DNA of 64,000 nucleotides from Sphingorhabdus sp. EL138 (GCF_945882965.1 NZ_CAMCWY010000009.1:36180-100179); one strand, 5' to 3'. Positions 19,857 through 29,580 are shown, numbered from the stretch's first letter. Made by a program: numbers and translations. The notes: generated from the sequence alone by a model not told the origin.

Positions 19857-19869
19857 TGTGATTATCACA
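19857..19869. promoter_or_regulatory. Palindrome TGTGAT-T-ATCACA between purF and hisI
   Basis: A perfect 13-bp palindrome, TGTGATTATCACA, lies in the divergent intergenic region, 45 bp before the hisI ATG. Its form recalls half-sites of CRP/FNR-family regulators, but spacing differs from the E. coli CRP site. Function is inferred only. Confidence 0.35.
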
Positions 19870-19914
19870 AAGAAAATGTTGGCGGGGCGAAGATGGTTGG
19901 GTTACGCAGCCAGC

Positions 19915-20274
19915 ATGACCGACGAACGAGAAAGCGGATGGACGCTTGACCCCAAATATGACGCCAATGGATTGGTGACTGCCGTAATCACGGATGAAGC
20001 CGACGGCACAGTGTTGATGGTGGGGCATATGAACGCAGAGGCGCTTGCGCAAAGTATCGAAAGCCGCCGTGCCACATTTTTCTCGCGCAGCCGCCAGCGG
20101 CTTTGGCAAAAGGGCGAAAGCAGCGGCAATGTCTTGCATATCGTTGAAATGCGCATCGACTGCGATCAAGACGCCATATGGATCATAGCCCGGCCGCAAG
20201 GTCCGACCTGCCATACCGGCGCAAGAAGCTGTTTTTATCGCAAGGTGACTGATGGGGGCTTAGAACCCGTTTGA
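19915..20274 (+). CDS. hisI: Phosphoribosyl-AMP cyclohydrolase
   Basis: HisI opens the adenine ring of phosphoribosyl-AMP, the third step of histidine synthesis. From ATG 19915 it has 119 residues, the usual stand-alone length without the HisE domain. Family motifs are VLMVGHMNAEAL, FFSRSRQRLWQKGESSGNVL, the metal site DCDQDA and the zinc cysteines in TCHTGARSCFYR. It is separated from other his genes, which is common in this group. It converges on the dihydroorotase-like gene. Confidence 0.95.
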   Translation: MTDERESGWTLDPKYDANGLVTAVITDEADGTVLMVGHMNAEALAQSIESRRATFFSRSRQRLWQKGESSGNVLHIVEMRIDCDQDAIWIIARPQGPTCHTGARSCFYRKVTDGGLEPV

Positions 20275-20323
20275 AAGCGTCGGCGATGATGTAGAGGGAA
20301 TGCCAAGCAATATCTGCCTAACC

Positions 20324-21541
20324 CTAAATAACCTTGCCGCCCTTTAACATCTGCCGAACGCGGCCCTGAACGGGCAAGCGGTCAAAGGGTGTGTTGCCTG
20401 CCAACGCGGCCATGCGGTCACCATCGACTTGCCACGGCGCATCAGGGTCGATCAAGATCAAGTCGGCCTCTTGCCCTTCTACAATTTGGCCTGCGTTTAA
20501 TCCTAATATCTTTGCTGGGTTTGACGCGAGCAGTTCAAACATGCGGCCAGTTGATATCACATTATCGCGCACGAGGTTCAGCGCTAGCGCTAGCAATGTT
20601 TCTGCCCCCGCCATGCCGGGTTCGCTCTCGGAAAAAGGCAGGCGCTTGTCTTCTGGCCCGCGCGGGTCATGGCCTGATGCGATGACGTCAATCGTGCCAT
20701 CGGCAAGTGCCGCGATGCATGCCAGCCGGTCGCTTTCGGACCGCAATGGCGGTGAAAGCCGCGCAAAGGTGCGGAAATCCGAAATGGCGTTGTCTGAAAG
20801 GAAAATATGCGCTGGCGTGATTCCGCACGTAACGCGCAGGCCCTTTGTCTTTGCCGCACGGATCAGGTCAAGGCCGCGTGCGGTGGTGACTTGCCGGAAA
20901 TGCGCATGCGCGCCGCTTTCTTCCGCCAACATCAGGTCGCGGGCGATAGCGAGTGTTTCGGCAATGATTGGCGCGCTTGAAAGGCCAAGCAAAGTGGCGG
21001 TTTCGCCGGCCGTTGCTACGGCATGGCCGGTTACCCCTGAATCTTCATTATGCAGGATGACGGGAAGGTCTAAAGCTGCGCAATAATGCATAATGCGGAG
21101 CATGACGCCGCTGTCGGATATCCATTTGCGGCCAGTCGCCACACCCAGTGCTCCGGCCTCTTTCATCAGCGCAATTTCCGCCATACGAAGCCCATCAAGG
21201 CCTTGAGTTGCGGCGGCAAGGGGGTGAACCCACAAATCGGGCTTACCCTTCAACGCGGCAAAGCGGACGGTTGCTGGATCGTCATGCACAGGCGACTGAT
21301 CGGGCATCAATGCCGCACGGGTTATGCCGCCAAATCTGAACGCAGGTTTGTCGGTTTTGAAAACACCCAAATCAATTATGCCCGGCGCAACGATAAACCC
21401 GCTCGCGTCGATATGTTCGGCAATCGTGGCTGCCTTGCCAACCGAGGCAATTTTGCCGTCCTCGATATGCAGATGCAATGGTTCTGCCTTATCCGCGCCG
21501 GGCAGGATGATATGGCCGTGAATGATGTTCACACTGGTCAT
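20324..21541 (-). CDS. Dihydroorotase-like protein, probably non-catalytic (PyrC')
   Basis: From ATG 21541, four bases inside the end of pyrB, the protein has 405 residues and the amidohydrolase fold of class I dihydroorotases ([34 protein letters not shown]). The metal-binding residues are lost. The normal PGxIDxHxHxR region reads [17 protein letters not shown]; the usual HISTxxA segment reads [10 protein letters not shown]; the catalytic Asp in the usual ATDHAPH segment is Gly in ASGHDPR. Such PyrC' proteins usually serve as a structural partner holding PyrB in an active dodecamer, while a separate PyrC does the chemistry. The 4-base overlap with pyrB supports that role. Catalytic activity is very unlikely. 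Confidence 0.85.
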   Translation of the reverse strand: MTSVNIIHGHIILPGADKAEPLHLHIEDGKIASVGKAATIAEHIDASGFIVAPGIIDLGVFKTDKPAFRFGGITRAALMPDQSPVHDDPATVRFAALKGKPDLWVHPLAAATQGLDGLRMAEIALMKEAGALGVATGRKWISDSGVMLRIMHYCAALDLPVILHNEDSGVTGHAVATAGETATLLGLSSAPIIAETLAIARDLMLAEESGAHAHFRQVTTARGLDLIRAAKTKGLRVTCGITPAHIFLSDNAISDFRTFARLSPPLRSESDRLACIAALADGTIDVIASGHDPRGPEDKRLPFSESEPGMAGAETLLALALNLVRDNVISTGRMFELLASNPAKILGLNAGQIVEGQEADLILIDPDAPWQVDGDRMAALAGNTPFDRLPVQGRVRQMLKGGKVI

Positions 21542-22533
21542 GCCCACCCCTCCTGACCACGGGCCTTGCGAGTCAATATGTCGAGGCAAGCCATCCGCAC
21601 CGCAACGCCCATTTCTACCTGCTCAGTAATGGCCGAGCGATCAACATGATCAGCGATGCTGCTGGCAATTTCCACGCCTCGGTTCATGGGGCCGGGGTGC
21701 ATGACAAGCGCGTCGGGCTTGGCCAACGCCAACCGTCGTTCGTCGAGGCCATATAAATGGAAATATTCACGCGGCGATGGGATGAAATCGCCCTGCATCC
21801 GTTCGCTTTGCAGACGAAGCATCATAATCACATCGGCCCCGTTCAATGCGGCATCGAAATTGCTAAAGGGAACGGCGCCAAAGCCTTCAATCCCGCTTGG
21901 CATAAGGGCAGGGGGGGCAACCACGCGCACCTCTGCGCCCAGCGATTTAAGGCAAAACAGATTGGATCTTGCCACCCGGCTGTGCAGAACGTCGCCGCAA
22001 ATGACCACGGTTTGACCTTCAACCTTGCCCTTGCGGCGCATGATGGTCAGCGCATCAAGCAAGGCTTGAGTCGGGTGCTCGTGGCTACCGTCACCTGCAT
22101 TCATCACGGGACAGTCGACTTTGCCGGATATGAGCTGCACCGCGCCAGAACTGCCGTGGCGAATCACAATGGCGTCCGCGCGCATGGCGTTGAGCGTCAT
22201 TGCCGTGTCGATAAGGGTTTCGCCCTTTTTCACGCTCGACTGCGCCGCGTGCATATTGACAACGTCCGCGCCGAGCCGCTTTCCAGCTATTTCGAACGAT
22301 AACAAAGTGCGCGTTGAATTTTCAAAAAAGGCGTTGATGATTGTTAGGCCGGAAAGCGTATCAACGTGTTTCGCAGCGCCAGAGCGGTTTAGCGCAACCC
22401 ATTGCTCCGCCTCTTTAAGGATGTAGAGAATTTCCCAGGTCTGAAGTCCGGCGATGCCAAGCAAATGCTTTTGCGGAAAGGCATCCGACCCGCTTGGAAA
22501 GCTGTCGGCTGCGAAGGGTTTTGTCCATGTCAT
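21538..22533 (-). CDS. pyrB: Aspartate carbamoyltransferase catalytic chain
   Basis: PyrB condenses carbamoyl phosphate and aspartate in pyrimidine synthesis. ATG 22533 with AAGGA nine bases upstream gives 331 residues; an ATG 13 codons earlier has no ribosome-binding site. The carbamoyl-phosphate motif is [20 protein letters not shown], and [23 protein letters not shown] and [12 protein letters not shown] follow. No pyrI regulatory chain is seen; the overlapping dihydroorotase-like gene is the probable partner subunit. Confidence 0.96.
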   Translation of the reverse strand: MTWTKPFAADSFPSGSDAFPQKHLLGIAGLQTWEILYILKEAEQWVALNRSGAAKHVDTLSGLTIINAFFENSTRTLLSFEIAGKRLGADVVNMHAAQSSVKKGETLIDTAMTLNAMRADAIVIRHGSSGAVQLISGKVDCPVMNAGDGSHEHPTQALLDALTIMRRKGKVEGQTVVICGDVLHSRVARSNLFCLKSLGAEVRVVAPPALMPSGIEGFGAVPFSNFDAALNGADVIMMLRLQSERMQGDFIPSPREYFHLYGLDERRLALAKPDALVMHPGPMNRGVEIASSIADHVDRSAITEQVEMGVAVRMACLDILTRKARGQEGWA

Positions 22534-22632
22534 TAAAGCGAGGTCCTTAATAGGGATTTGGGTGAGACTCAAATGATTTGTCAGGTTGGGGGCTTGGGCG
22601 CGCCGTGCAGCGCGGTTCTACAAAAATTATCC

Positions 22633-22719
22633 GTCACCCTGAACTTGTTTCAGGGTCCATTTAGCTTTTCTAGCTCTGGGCTTGCTGCGCGATAAACCCT
22701 GAACCAAGTTCAGGGTGAC
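22633..22719. repeat. Double-hairpin intergenic element, copy E
   Basis: GTCACCCTGAAC...TTCAGGGT at the left and ACCCTGAA...TTCAGGGTGAC at the right form two inverted hairpins about 50 bp apart. The terminal GTCA/TGAC and the CCAT following the first hairpin match the other elements, although the palindrome itself differs. It lies between ruvX and pyrB, upstream of pyrB. Confidence 0.65.
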
Positions 22720-22779
22720 GGGGTGATTTAAGGGAAGTGGGAGAAATTATGGCGCGTAACAGTGCCTTTTATAACAACA

Positions 22780-23241
22780 TCACCCACTTGTCAGCGCATC
22801 AATCGCGCCTTGCAGGATGAACGCTGCAGCGCCGCTGTCGATTTTTTCGGCGCGTTTGGCGCGGCTCATGTCGGCGGCGATCATGTCGCGTTCGACGGCT
22901 TGAGTCGACCAACGTTCGTCACGCAGCAAAATCGGAAGGCCCAGATCTTCGATATTTTTTGCAAAGGCGCGGCTGGACTGGCTCCGCGGGCTTTCGCTGC
23001 CATCCATGTTTAACGGCAAGCCAATCACAATGCCGCGCGTTGGCCGCGTCGCGATTGCGGCCTGCAATTCGAATTTATCCTTGGTAAACTTGGCGCGTTT
23101 GATGAGGTCAGCTGGCGAGGCGAAGGTCCAGCCAGCATCACAAAACGCCGTGCCAATGGTTTTGCTGCCGACATCTAACCCAATTAAAACCCCGCCGTCA
23201 GGCAGTTGATCGCGGAATCTGGCAACCGATTCAAAAATCAT
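22780..23241 (-). CDS. ruvX: Putative Holliday junction resolvase / pre-16S rRNA nuclease YqgF
   Basis: This 153-residue RNase-H-fold nuclease starts at ATG 23241, overlapping the DUF3089 gene by four bases. Conserved acidic residues are in [27 protein letters not shown] and [33 protein letters not shown] is a family hallmark. YqgF trims the 5' end of pre-16S rRNA in E. coli and was earlier proposed as a Holliday junction resolvase. In many alphaproteobacteria it lies close to pyrB, as here. Confidence 0.92.
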   Translation of the reverse strand: MIFESVARFRDQLPDGGVLIGLDVGSKTIGTAFCDAGWTFASPADLIKRAKFTKDKFELQAAIATRPTRGIVIGLPLNMDGSESPRSQSSRAFAKNIEDLGLPILLRDERWSTQAVERDMIAADMSRAKRAEKIDSGAAAFILQGAIDALTSG

Positions 23242-24347
23242 TTCTGCAGATATTTCTGCAAACGCCGTGTCGCATCCGCCCGAACATTGGCCCAAAATAA
23301 GGGGAAATCATACACATGGTAATTGTTGCCGGGCAGGACATAAGAGCCAATCTCTGGCGGATCGCCAATCAGCAGGAACCCCTTGCCATCGCATCGGGCC
23401 GGCACCGCACCAACAATCAATTCGCCAGTTTTCAATTCATCATCGGGCTTTAACGTGCCCAGATTCGCCTCCATCAACGCAGCAGGCTCCGCTCCGCCAT
23501 TTAGCGGGTTGGTGCATAAAATCGGCGTGTCCTTGCGCGGCCTGCCGTCTAATCCGGTTGTGGCGTTATAGGCTTTGACGATCCGGTCATATTCGGCCGG
23601 CTCGGCAAAGCTTTGCCACGCCATGATGCAGCCGGTGTCATCGGGCCCCGTGCAAGCAGGGAAGCCCAGTTTTGGTAAATCAGCGGTTATCGATATCGGC
23701 CAACCAGCGGCATAGACGGCGACAATGCGTTTGGCGAATGGCTTGCCCACCACGCGGTCCTTCAGCAAATTTGTGAGGTGCAGCGCGCCTTGGCTATGCC
23801 CGGCCAATATGATCGGGCGGTCTTTTTGGACCGTTGCCGCAAATTCATCAAAGGCCAAGAGCACATCTTGATACGCGGCATTCAGCGCTTGCTGGCCCTC
23901 TGGCTTATTGGTCAGAAACGCGCCAATTGCTGCTTGCCGGTAACGTGGTGCCCACATCTCGCCTGCGCTGGCGAGCGGTGACGCAAGGCCGCGCAGGAAC
24001 ATCCGCGCGCGGTCTTGCGATTCTGCATCATGCAGGGGCGCGTTCCAATAATCCCGGCCGATATAGGAAGTGGGATGCACAAAAAATATCGCAGCAGAAC
24101 CGCGTATTTCCGGCTTCGCTGCACCCATCGGCAACCAGTCCGCAGGATTGCCTGCCTTGCCGGGACGCGCAAACCACATATCGTTGCCCGCATATTTGCT
24201 GGGTTCAAAGGCCGGTTGCGGTTCAAACTTGGCCGTCGGAACAAAAGCAAGCTCAGTCAGCTCGCTTTCGTAAATACGAATGACAATGCCACCTGCAATG
24301 ACAAGGATGATAAGCGCTGCGAAGATATAGAGAAATTTACGTGCCAA
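23238..24347 (-). CDS. DUF3089 alpha/beta-hydrolase, membrane-anchored or secreted
   Basis: This 369-residue protein has an N-terminal hydrophobic segment ([19 protein letters not shown]) that acts as signal anchor. The DUF3089 pattern is clear: [20 protein letters not shown] near residue 85, then the nucleophile elbow [17 protein letters not shown] possible acid/His pair lies toward the C-terminus ([12 protein letters not shown]). The family is common in sphingomonads and its substrate is unknown. It overlaps ruvX by four bases and is probably transcribed with it. Confidence 0.85.
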   Translation of the reverse strand: MARKFLYIFAALIILVIAGGIVIRIYESELTELAFVPTAKFEPQPAFEPSKYAGNDMWFARPGKAGNPADWLPMGAAKPEIRGSAAIFFVHPTSYIGRDYWNAPLHDAESQDRARMFLRGLASPLASAGEMWAPRYRQAAIGAFLTNKPEGQQALNAAYQDVLLAFDEFAATVQKDRPIILAGHSQGALHLTNLLKDRVVGKPFAKRIVAVYAAGWPISITADLPKLGFPACTGPDDTGCIMAWQSFAEPAEYDRIVKAYNATTGLDGRPRKDTPILCTNPLNGGAEPAALMEANLGTLKPDDELKTGELIVGAVPARCDGKGFLLIGDPPEIGSYVLPGNNYHVYDFPLFWANVRADATRRLQKYLQK

Positions 24348-24577
24348 TTTTATGTCCTGAGATTTTGTTGCAATTTACCCAATTGGATAAAAATAGCATG
24401 GGAAAATTGAATGGGGGCTGAAAGATTAGGATCAGGAACAATGTAATCCGCCATTTTGCCTATACCGTCTTTGGCAAGCTTCAATGGAAAAGCGCGCGCG
24501 GGATATTCGGCGGCATTGCGGCACGTGCCAAAACCGACAGCCGGTCTTGCAATTCGATAAGGTCGCGGCCATATGCG
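24348..24577. other. Intergenic region before the SRP RNA
   Basis: Neither strand contains a gene that I can support. A minus-strand frame covering 24350-24610 runs into the SRP RNA and has no start signal or family motif. The region presumably holds the promoter of the SRP RNA and of the divergent DUF3089 gene. Confidence 0.4.
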
Positions 24578-24675
24578 GCGTGGGAGTCGGATGGACGTGG
24601 CACTCGCCAATCTGGTCAGGTCCTGACGGAAGCAGCCACAACGAATTCGCTGCGGGTCATTCGGCTCCTACTTTT
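24578..24675 (+). ncRNA. ffs: Bacterial small signal recognition particle RNA (4.5S)
   Basis: The conserved apical core GGTCAGGTCCTGACGGAAGC then AGCC is present at 24614-24637. The outer helix pairs 24580-24593 with 24658-24671 over 14 base pairs, including GGAGTCGGATG with CATTCGGCTCC. The apical tetraloop reads UGAC, a URRC type, in place of the E. coli GGAA. 4.5S RNA joins Ffh in cotranslational membrane targeting. The location just upstream of dnaX is the typical place for ffs. The exact ends are estimated from the helix. Confidence 0.88.
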
Positions 24676-24687
24676 CCCCGTGTTTAG

Positions 24688-26484
24688 GTGGAGAAGACTT
24701 CGACAAAGGTCGGTGATGCTTCTAATATGATGATAATGCCCGACTCCGACAGCCCAGATTTCGCAATGCGCGACCCGGATATGCCCGATGACGCATTGGG
24801 GCTGGGGTTGGATTTGCCACTAGCCGCTCTGTCGCCAGTGGCCCCACCGCCCCCTGCGCCTGTCCCAACCGGCGGCGCGGCCTACCGCGTTCTGGCACGC
24901 AAATACCGGCCACAGACTTTTTCCGAGCTTATCGGGCAGGATGCCATGGTGCAGACGCTTGGCAACGCCATTAAGCGTGACCGGCTGGCGCACGCGTTCC
25001 TGATGACTGGCGTGCGCGGGGTGGGCAAGACATCGACGGCGCGGCTGATTGCCAAGGCGCTGAACTGCATTGGCACTGACGGGCAGGGCGGGCCAACCAT
25101 TTACCCGTGCGGCCATTGCGAGCCTTGCGTTGCTATTGCCGAAGGTCGCCATATCGACGTCATCGAAATGGATGCCGCAAGCCACACCGGCGTTGACGAT
25201 GTGCGTGAGATTATTGAGGCAGTGCGCTATTCTGGGGTATCCGCGCGCTATAAAATTTACATTATCGACGAAGTGCACATGCTGTCGAAAAACGCGTTCA
25301 ATGCGCTGTTGAAGACGCTTGAAGAACCGCCGGGCCATGTGAAGTTCCTGTTCGCGACTACTGAAGTAAACAAGGTTCCAATCACCGTATTGTCGCGGTG
25401 CCAGCGTTTTGATTTGAAGCGGATTTCGACCGAGAAGCTTTCGGCGCACTTTGCCGAAATAGCCGCCAAAGAATCCGTTGCGGCTGAGGTGGAGGCACTG
25501 ACCCTCATTGCGCAAGCGGCCGAAGGGTCAGTGCGCGATGGCCTCTCGATCCTCGACCAAGCCATTGCCCATGCCGATATGGAGGGCGACGGAAAGGTAA
25601 CCGCCGCGCAGGTGCGCGACATGTTGGGGCTTTCCGACCGGGGCGCAATTCGCCGTCTGTTCGGGCTGATACTTACCGGCGATGCGCAGGCGATGTTGGC
25701 GGAGGCGAAGAACCAGTATAATTTGGGCGTTGAACCGCTGGCGATGTTTGCCGGGCTTTTGTCCGAGGTCCATCGGCTCACGCTCGCAAAGGTTGGCGCG
25801 CCGCGTGATGGGGCTTTGGATGCCGAGGCTGCTTCTGTAGTCGAGGATCATGCCGATCGTCTATCCTTCCCTGTTTTGCACCGCCTTTGGCAGTTGTTGC
25901 TAAAGGGGCAGGAAGAGGTCACCCGCGCAGCAATCCCGCTTGATGCGGCGGACATGGCACTGCTGCGTGTGGTCCACGCCGCAACGCTGCCTGATCCCGG
26001 GGAGTTGGCCAAGATGATTGGCGAAGGGGCGTTCACGGCGCCTCCGCCAGCTTCGGCGCTCACTGCGCGCGATGTTCCACCACCGGCCAATGTGCAGTCA
26101 TTGATGCCAGCGGATTTCAATGCCCTGCTGGAACGATTATCGCGCGATGGTTTTGTCAGCCTTGAAATGACCATGCGCGATGTAATTCGCCTTGTGGATT
26201 ATGCGCCGCCTTTCCTGGCGTACCAGTTGTCCGGGCCCGTTGCGCCGACCTTTATGGCCGAATTGCGGGATGCCCTGGCCAAGGTCACTGGCATCCGATG
26301 GAACCTAGAAGAACGCGCAGGCGAAGCGCAGCCAAGCCTGTTGGAGCAAGAGCAAGCCGCAGCCGAAGTTGATAAACATATAATATTGGAGTCACCTTTG
26401 GTCAAAGCTGCTTTTGCAGCGTTTCCAGAGGCGGAGCTACTCGACAGCGACGAAAATGACATGAAATGGAGCAAGAGCGGATGA
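24688..26484 (+). CDS. dnaX: DNA polymerase III subunits gamma/tau
   Basis: DnaX is the ATPase of the clamp loader and organises the replisome. The GTG at 24688 gives 598 residues; ATG 24727 (585 residues) is a good alternative since the first 60 residues are low-complexity. Walker A is GVRGVGKTSTARLIAKALNC. A zinc module with cysteines in LNC, YPCGHCEPC follows, then Walker B IIDEVHML and sensor 1 TVLSRCQRFDLKRI. The tau C-terminal extension spans about residues 400-598. No clear frameshift slippery site was recognised. Its stop overlaps the ybaB ATG. Confidence 0.94.
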   Translation: MEKTSTKVGDASNMMIMPDSDSPDFAMRDPDMPDDALGLGLDLPLAALSPVAPPPPAPVPTGGAAYRVLARKYRPQTFSELIGQDAMVQTLGNAIKRDRLAHAFLMTGVRGVGKTSTARLIAKALNCIGTDGQGGPTIYPCGHCEPCVAIAEGRHIDVIEMDAASHTGVDDVREIIEAVRYSGVSARYKIYIIDEVHMLSKNAFNALLKTLEEPPGHVKFLFATTEVNKVPITVLSRCQRFDLKRISTEKLSAHFAEIAAKESVAAEVEALTLIAQAAEGSVRDGLSILDQAIAHADMEGDGKVTAAQVRDMLGLSDRGAIRRLFGLILTGDAQAMLAEAKNQYNLGVEPLAMFAGLLSEVHRLTLAKVGAPRDGALDAEAASVVEDHADRLSFPVLHRLWQLLLKGQEEVTRAAIPLDAADMALLRVVHAATLPDPGELAKMIGEGAFTAPPPASALTARDVPPPANVQSLMPADFNALLERLSRDGFVSLEMTMRDVIRLVDYAPPFLAYQLSGPVAPTFMAELRDALAKVTGIRWNLEERAGEAQPSLLEQEQAAAEVDKHIILESPLVKAAFAAFPEAELLDSDENDMKWSKSG

Positions 26485-26816
26485 AAAGCATGGAAGAGAT
26501 GATCAAGGCCGCGCAGGAAGCCGCCCAAAACATCCAACAGCAGATGGAACAAGCGCAGGCGACGCTCGACGTTATTCAAGTTGAAGGCGTCTCTGGAGGC
26601 GGTCTCGTTAAAGTCCGCGCGACCGCAAAGGGCCGCATTTTGAACGTTGCGCTGGATGACAGCCTGATCGTGCCAGCGGACAAGGGCATGTTGGAAGACC
26701 TGATCACAGCAGCCCTAAACGATGCCCGCGAAAAAGCGGATGCCGCCAGCAACGCAGAAATGAGCAAGATGTCCAGCGGCATGGCATTGCCGCCCGGGTT
26801 CAAACTGCCGTTTTAA
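26481..26816 (+). CDS. YbaB/EbfC-family nucleoid-associated protein
   Basis: ATG 26481 overlaps the dnaX stop by four bases (ATGA) and gives 111 residues; an ATG five codons earlier lies inside dnaX. The protein has an N-terminal coiled-coil (EEMIKAAQEAAQNIQQQMEQ) followed by the GGGLVKVRATAKGRILNVAL core and the C-terminal MSSGMALPPGFKLPF typical of YbaB. It forms dimers that bind DNA with low specificity. recR, which often follows, is absent here. Confidence 0.93.
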   Translation: MKSMEEMIKAAQEAAQNIQQQMEQAQATLDVIQVEGVSGGGLVKVRATAKGRILNVALDDSLIVPADKGMLEDLITAALNDAREKADAASNAEMSKMSSGMALPPGFKLPF

Positions 26817-26889
26817 TAAACAGAACGGCTTTGATGCCGCATTCCGATATGGCTTTTCCCCAATTAAATGCGCTCTACCGAAGCACATG

Positions 26890-26918
26890 CATTGAAAGCG
26901 CGTGCAAAGCGCTCATAT
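26890..26918 (+). promoter_or_regulatory. Heat-shock (sigma-32-like) promoter of lon
   Basis: TTGAAA at 26892-26897 and GCTCATAT at 26911-26918, separated by 13 bases, resemble the sigma-32 elements CTTGAAA and CCCCATNT. The site lies about 55 bp before the lon ATG, and lon is a classic heat-shock gene. Match by eye only. Confidence 0.45.
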
Positions 26919-26970
26919 TGAGGGAGAACCGGCGGGGCACCATTTTGGGTGATCGCCAATTGGAGTATCT

Positions 26971-29370
26971 ATGGACCTGAACCTTCCATTATTGCCGTTA
27001 CGCGATATCGTTGTTTTTCCTGGCATGATTGTGCCTTTGTTTGTCGGTCGCGACAAATCGGTGGTTGCACTCGAAAAGGCGATGGCCGCCAACAAAGAAA
27101 TTTTTCTGGTGGCCCAGCTTGACCCTGCCGAGGATGATCCTGACAAGGATGATCTGTATAATATCGGGGTAACTGCCACTATCATGCAATTGTTGAAACT
27201 GCCCGATGGCACCGTGCGCGTGCTGGTTGAGGGCAAGCAGCGCGCCGAATTGCGCGACTTGCTGGAGCGCGGTAACGATCATGTCGAAGCCAGTATCAGC
27301 CTAATCACCGAACAGAATGTCGAAGGTCCGGAGGCCACTGCGTTAATGCGGTCGGTTACTGAGCAATTTGAGAATTATTCGAAGCTGAATAAGAAAATGC
27401 CCACCGAAACGGCGGTGCAGCTGACTGAGATTAAAACACCCTCTGCGCTTGCAGATGCGGTGGCGGCGAACATGCAATTGAAAGTGGCCGAGAAGCAGTC
27501 CTTGTTGGTCGAATCCAATCCACTGCGCCGCCTTGAGATGGCCTTTGCCTTCATGGAGGGCGAGCTTGGCGTTTTGCAGGTGGAGAAGAAAATTCGTGGC
27601 CGCGTGAAGCGCCAGATGGAGAAGACTCAGCGCGAATATTATCTGAATGAGCAGATGAAGGCCATTCAGCGCGAGCTTGGCAATGATGATGGCGAAGGCG
27701 GCGACGAGATTGCCGAGCTTCAATCCAAGATCGATACGATGAAGCTGTCCAAGGAAGCAAAGGCGAAGGCCAATGCGGAATTGAAAAAGCTGCGTGGTAT
27801 GGCGCCTATGTCAGCAGAAGCGACCGTGATTCGTAATTATCTCGACACGTTACTTGGTATTCCATGGGGCAAGAAGTCAAAGCTGAAGCGGGATATCGCA
27901 AAGGCGCAGGACGTGCTCGATGCCGACCATTTTGCGCTGGAAAAGGTGAAGGACCGGATCATCGAATATCTTGCGGTACAAGCCCGGACGAACAAGCTGA
28001 AAGGGCCAATATTGTGCCTCGTTGGTCCTCCCGGCGTCGGCAAGACATCGCTAGGTAAATCGATTGCCAAGGCAACGGGCCGTGAATTCATCCGCCAATC
28101 CTTGGGCGGTGTGCGCGACGAAGCGGAAATTCGCGGTCATCGTCGCACCTATATCGGTTCGATGCCCGGCAAGGTTGCGGCAAACTTGAAAAAGGCAGGC
28201 ACGATGAACCCGTTGTTCCTGCTCGACGAAATCGACAAGCTTGGACAGGATTTCCGCGGCGACCCCGCGTCGGCCTTGCTGGAAGTGCTTGACCCGGAAC
28301 AGAACAATAAGTTCAACGACCATTATCTGGAAATCGACCTTGATCTTTCGGACGTCATGTTTGTGACGACTGCAAACAGCCTCAACTTACCGCGCGCCTT
28401 GTTGGACCGGATGGAAATCATCCGTCTTGAAGGCTATACCGAAGACGAGAAGCTTGAGATCGCCAAGCGGCATTTGATCGAAAAGCAAATCGCAGCCCAT
28501 GGCTTGAAGCCTGATGAGTTTTGCATCAGCGACGACGCCATGCGGGACGTCGTCCGTTACTACACACGCGAAGCGGGCGTGCGGACTTTGGAGCGCGAAA
28601 TTGCAAAGCTTGCGCGCAAGGCGCTGCGCCGCATTTTGGAAGGCAAAGACAAAAGCATTGCCATCACGCCGGAAAATCTGTCGGATTTTGCGGGTGTCCG
28701 CAAATATCGCCATGACATGGGCGAGCAAGAAAACCAGATTGGCGCCGTTACGGGCCTTGCCTGGACAGAAGTTGGCGGCGAATTGCTTACGATCGAAGCG
28801 GTTACGGTGCCCGGTAAGGGGCAGATCAAAACCACGGGTAAGTTGGGCGAGGTGATGAGCGAATCCATTCAGGCCGCCTTGAGCTATGTAAAGGCGCGTG
28901 CGCCGAGCTATGGCATCAAGCCCAGCCTGTTTGCCCGCAAGGATGTGCACATTCACCTTCCCGAAGGCGCAGTGCCAAAGGATGGCCCCTCCGCCGGTAT
29001 CGGCATGGTCACGTGCATCGTGTCGACGCTCACGGGTATTGCGGTGCACCGAGATGTGGCGATGACTGGCGAAGTGACCTTGCGCGGCCGGGTGCTCCCC
29101 ATTGGCGGCTTGAAGGAAAAATTGTTGGCGGCCCTGCGCGGCGGGATCAAAACAGTTCTCATCCCACAAGAGAATGAGAAGGGCCTCGCAGATATTCCGG
29201 CAAATATTAAAAATGGTCTGGAAATCATTCCAGTCAGCCATGTCGACCAAGTTCTGGCGCGTGCGCTTGTGGCGCCATTGGTCGCCGTTGAGTGGACCGA
29301 GGCCGATGATCTGGCTGCGGCTTTGCCAGCGGGTAACGGCGGGGACAATGGGGTGGCGGTGACACACTGA
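26971..29370 (+). CDS. lon: ATP-dependent Lon protease
   Basis: This 799-residue AAA+ serine protease degrades misfolded and regulatory proteins. The N-terminal LAN domain begins LPLLPLRDIVVFPGM. Walker A is VGPPGVGKTSLGKSIA (about residue 350), Walker B is PLFLLDEIDKLG, and the proteolytic Ser is in PKDGPSAGIGM with its Lys in IGGLKEKLLAALRGG. Length and domain order match LonA. It is followed by hup, the usual order. The N-terminal start at 26971 is preceded by TTGGAG. Confidence 0.97.
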   Translation: MDLNLPLLPLRDIVVFPGMIVPLFVGRDKSVVALEKAMAANKEIFLVAQLDPAEDDPDKDDLYNIGVTATIMQLLKLPDGTVRVLVEGKQRAELRDLLERGNDHVEASISLITEQNVEGPEATALMRSVTEQFENYSKLNKKMPTETAVQLTEIKTPSALADAVAANMQLKVAEKQSLLVESNPLRRLEMAFAFMEGELGVLQVEKKIRGRVKRQMEKTQREYYLNEQMKAIQRELGNDDGEGGDEIAELQSKIDTMKLSKEAKAKANAELKKLRGMAPMSAEATVIRNYLDTLLGIPWGKKSKLKRDIAKAQDVLDADHFALEKVKDRIIEYLAVQARTNKLKGPILCLVGPPGVGKTSLGKSIAKATGREFIRQSLGGVRDEAEIRGHRRTYIGSMPGKVAANLKKAGTMNPLFLLDEIDKLGQDFRGDPASALLEVLDPEQNNKFNDHYLEIDLDLSDVMFVTTANSLNLPRALLDRMEIIRLEGYTEDEKLEIAKRHLIEKQIAAHGLKPDEFCISDDAMRDVVRYYTREAGVRTLEREIAKLARKALRRILEGKDKSIAITPENLSDFAGVRKYRHDMGEQENQIGAVTGLAWTEVGGELLTIEAVTVPGKGQIKTTGKLGEVMSESIQAALSYVKARAPSYGIKPSLFARKDVHIHLPEGAVPKDGPSAGIGMVTCIVSTLTGIAVHRDVAMTGEVTLRGRVLPIGGLKEKLLAALRGGIKTVLIPQENEKGLADIPANIKNGLEIIPVSHVDQVLARALVAPLVAVEWTEADDLAAALPAGNGGDNGVAVTH

Positions 29371-29479
29371 TCTTGCGGGTTCTGCATTTAGTTATGCTTA
29401 TGAATATATCCTAATTTATATTTGTTATGTAAAAGGCGAAGTTTTTTACAAAAAATGACGGTTTTAGGTCGTTATTCCT

Positions 29480-29507
29480 TTGACAGTGTTGGTAATCTCC
29501 TCATTAT
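29480..29507 (+). promoter_or_regulatory. Housekeeping promoter of hup
   Basis: A perfect TTGACA box (29480-29485) is followed after 16 bases by CATTAT (29502-29507), about 75 bp before the hup ATG. The region is AT-rich. The -10 matches only four of six consensus bases, as is usual in alphaproteobacteria. Confidence 0.45.
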
Positions 29508-29580
29508 CCGCGCACCGGCCTAGGTCGCGACTCAACTTAGCAATATTTGAGTTTAACATAGTTAAAGAGGGGGTTCCTTT

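Noticed and set aside
24350..24610. Small minus-strand gene upstream of dnaX
   Set aside because: It overlaps the outer helix of the SRP RNA and shows no start signal or known motif.
25000..26484. Programmed frameshift in dnaX producing a short gamma subunit
   Set aside because: No A-rich slippery heptamer with a following stem was recognised near the end of the ATPase domain.
28387..29367. Minus-strand open frame of 326 codons opposite the 3' part of lon
   Set aside because: It is an antisense shadow of lon with His/Arg-rich nonsense composition.
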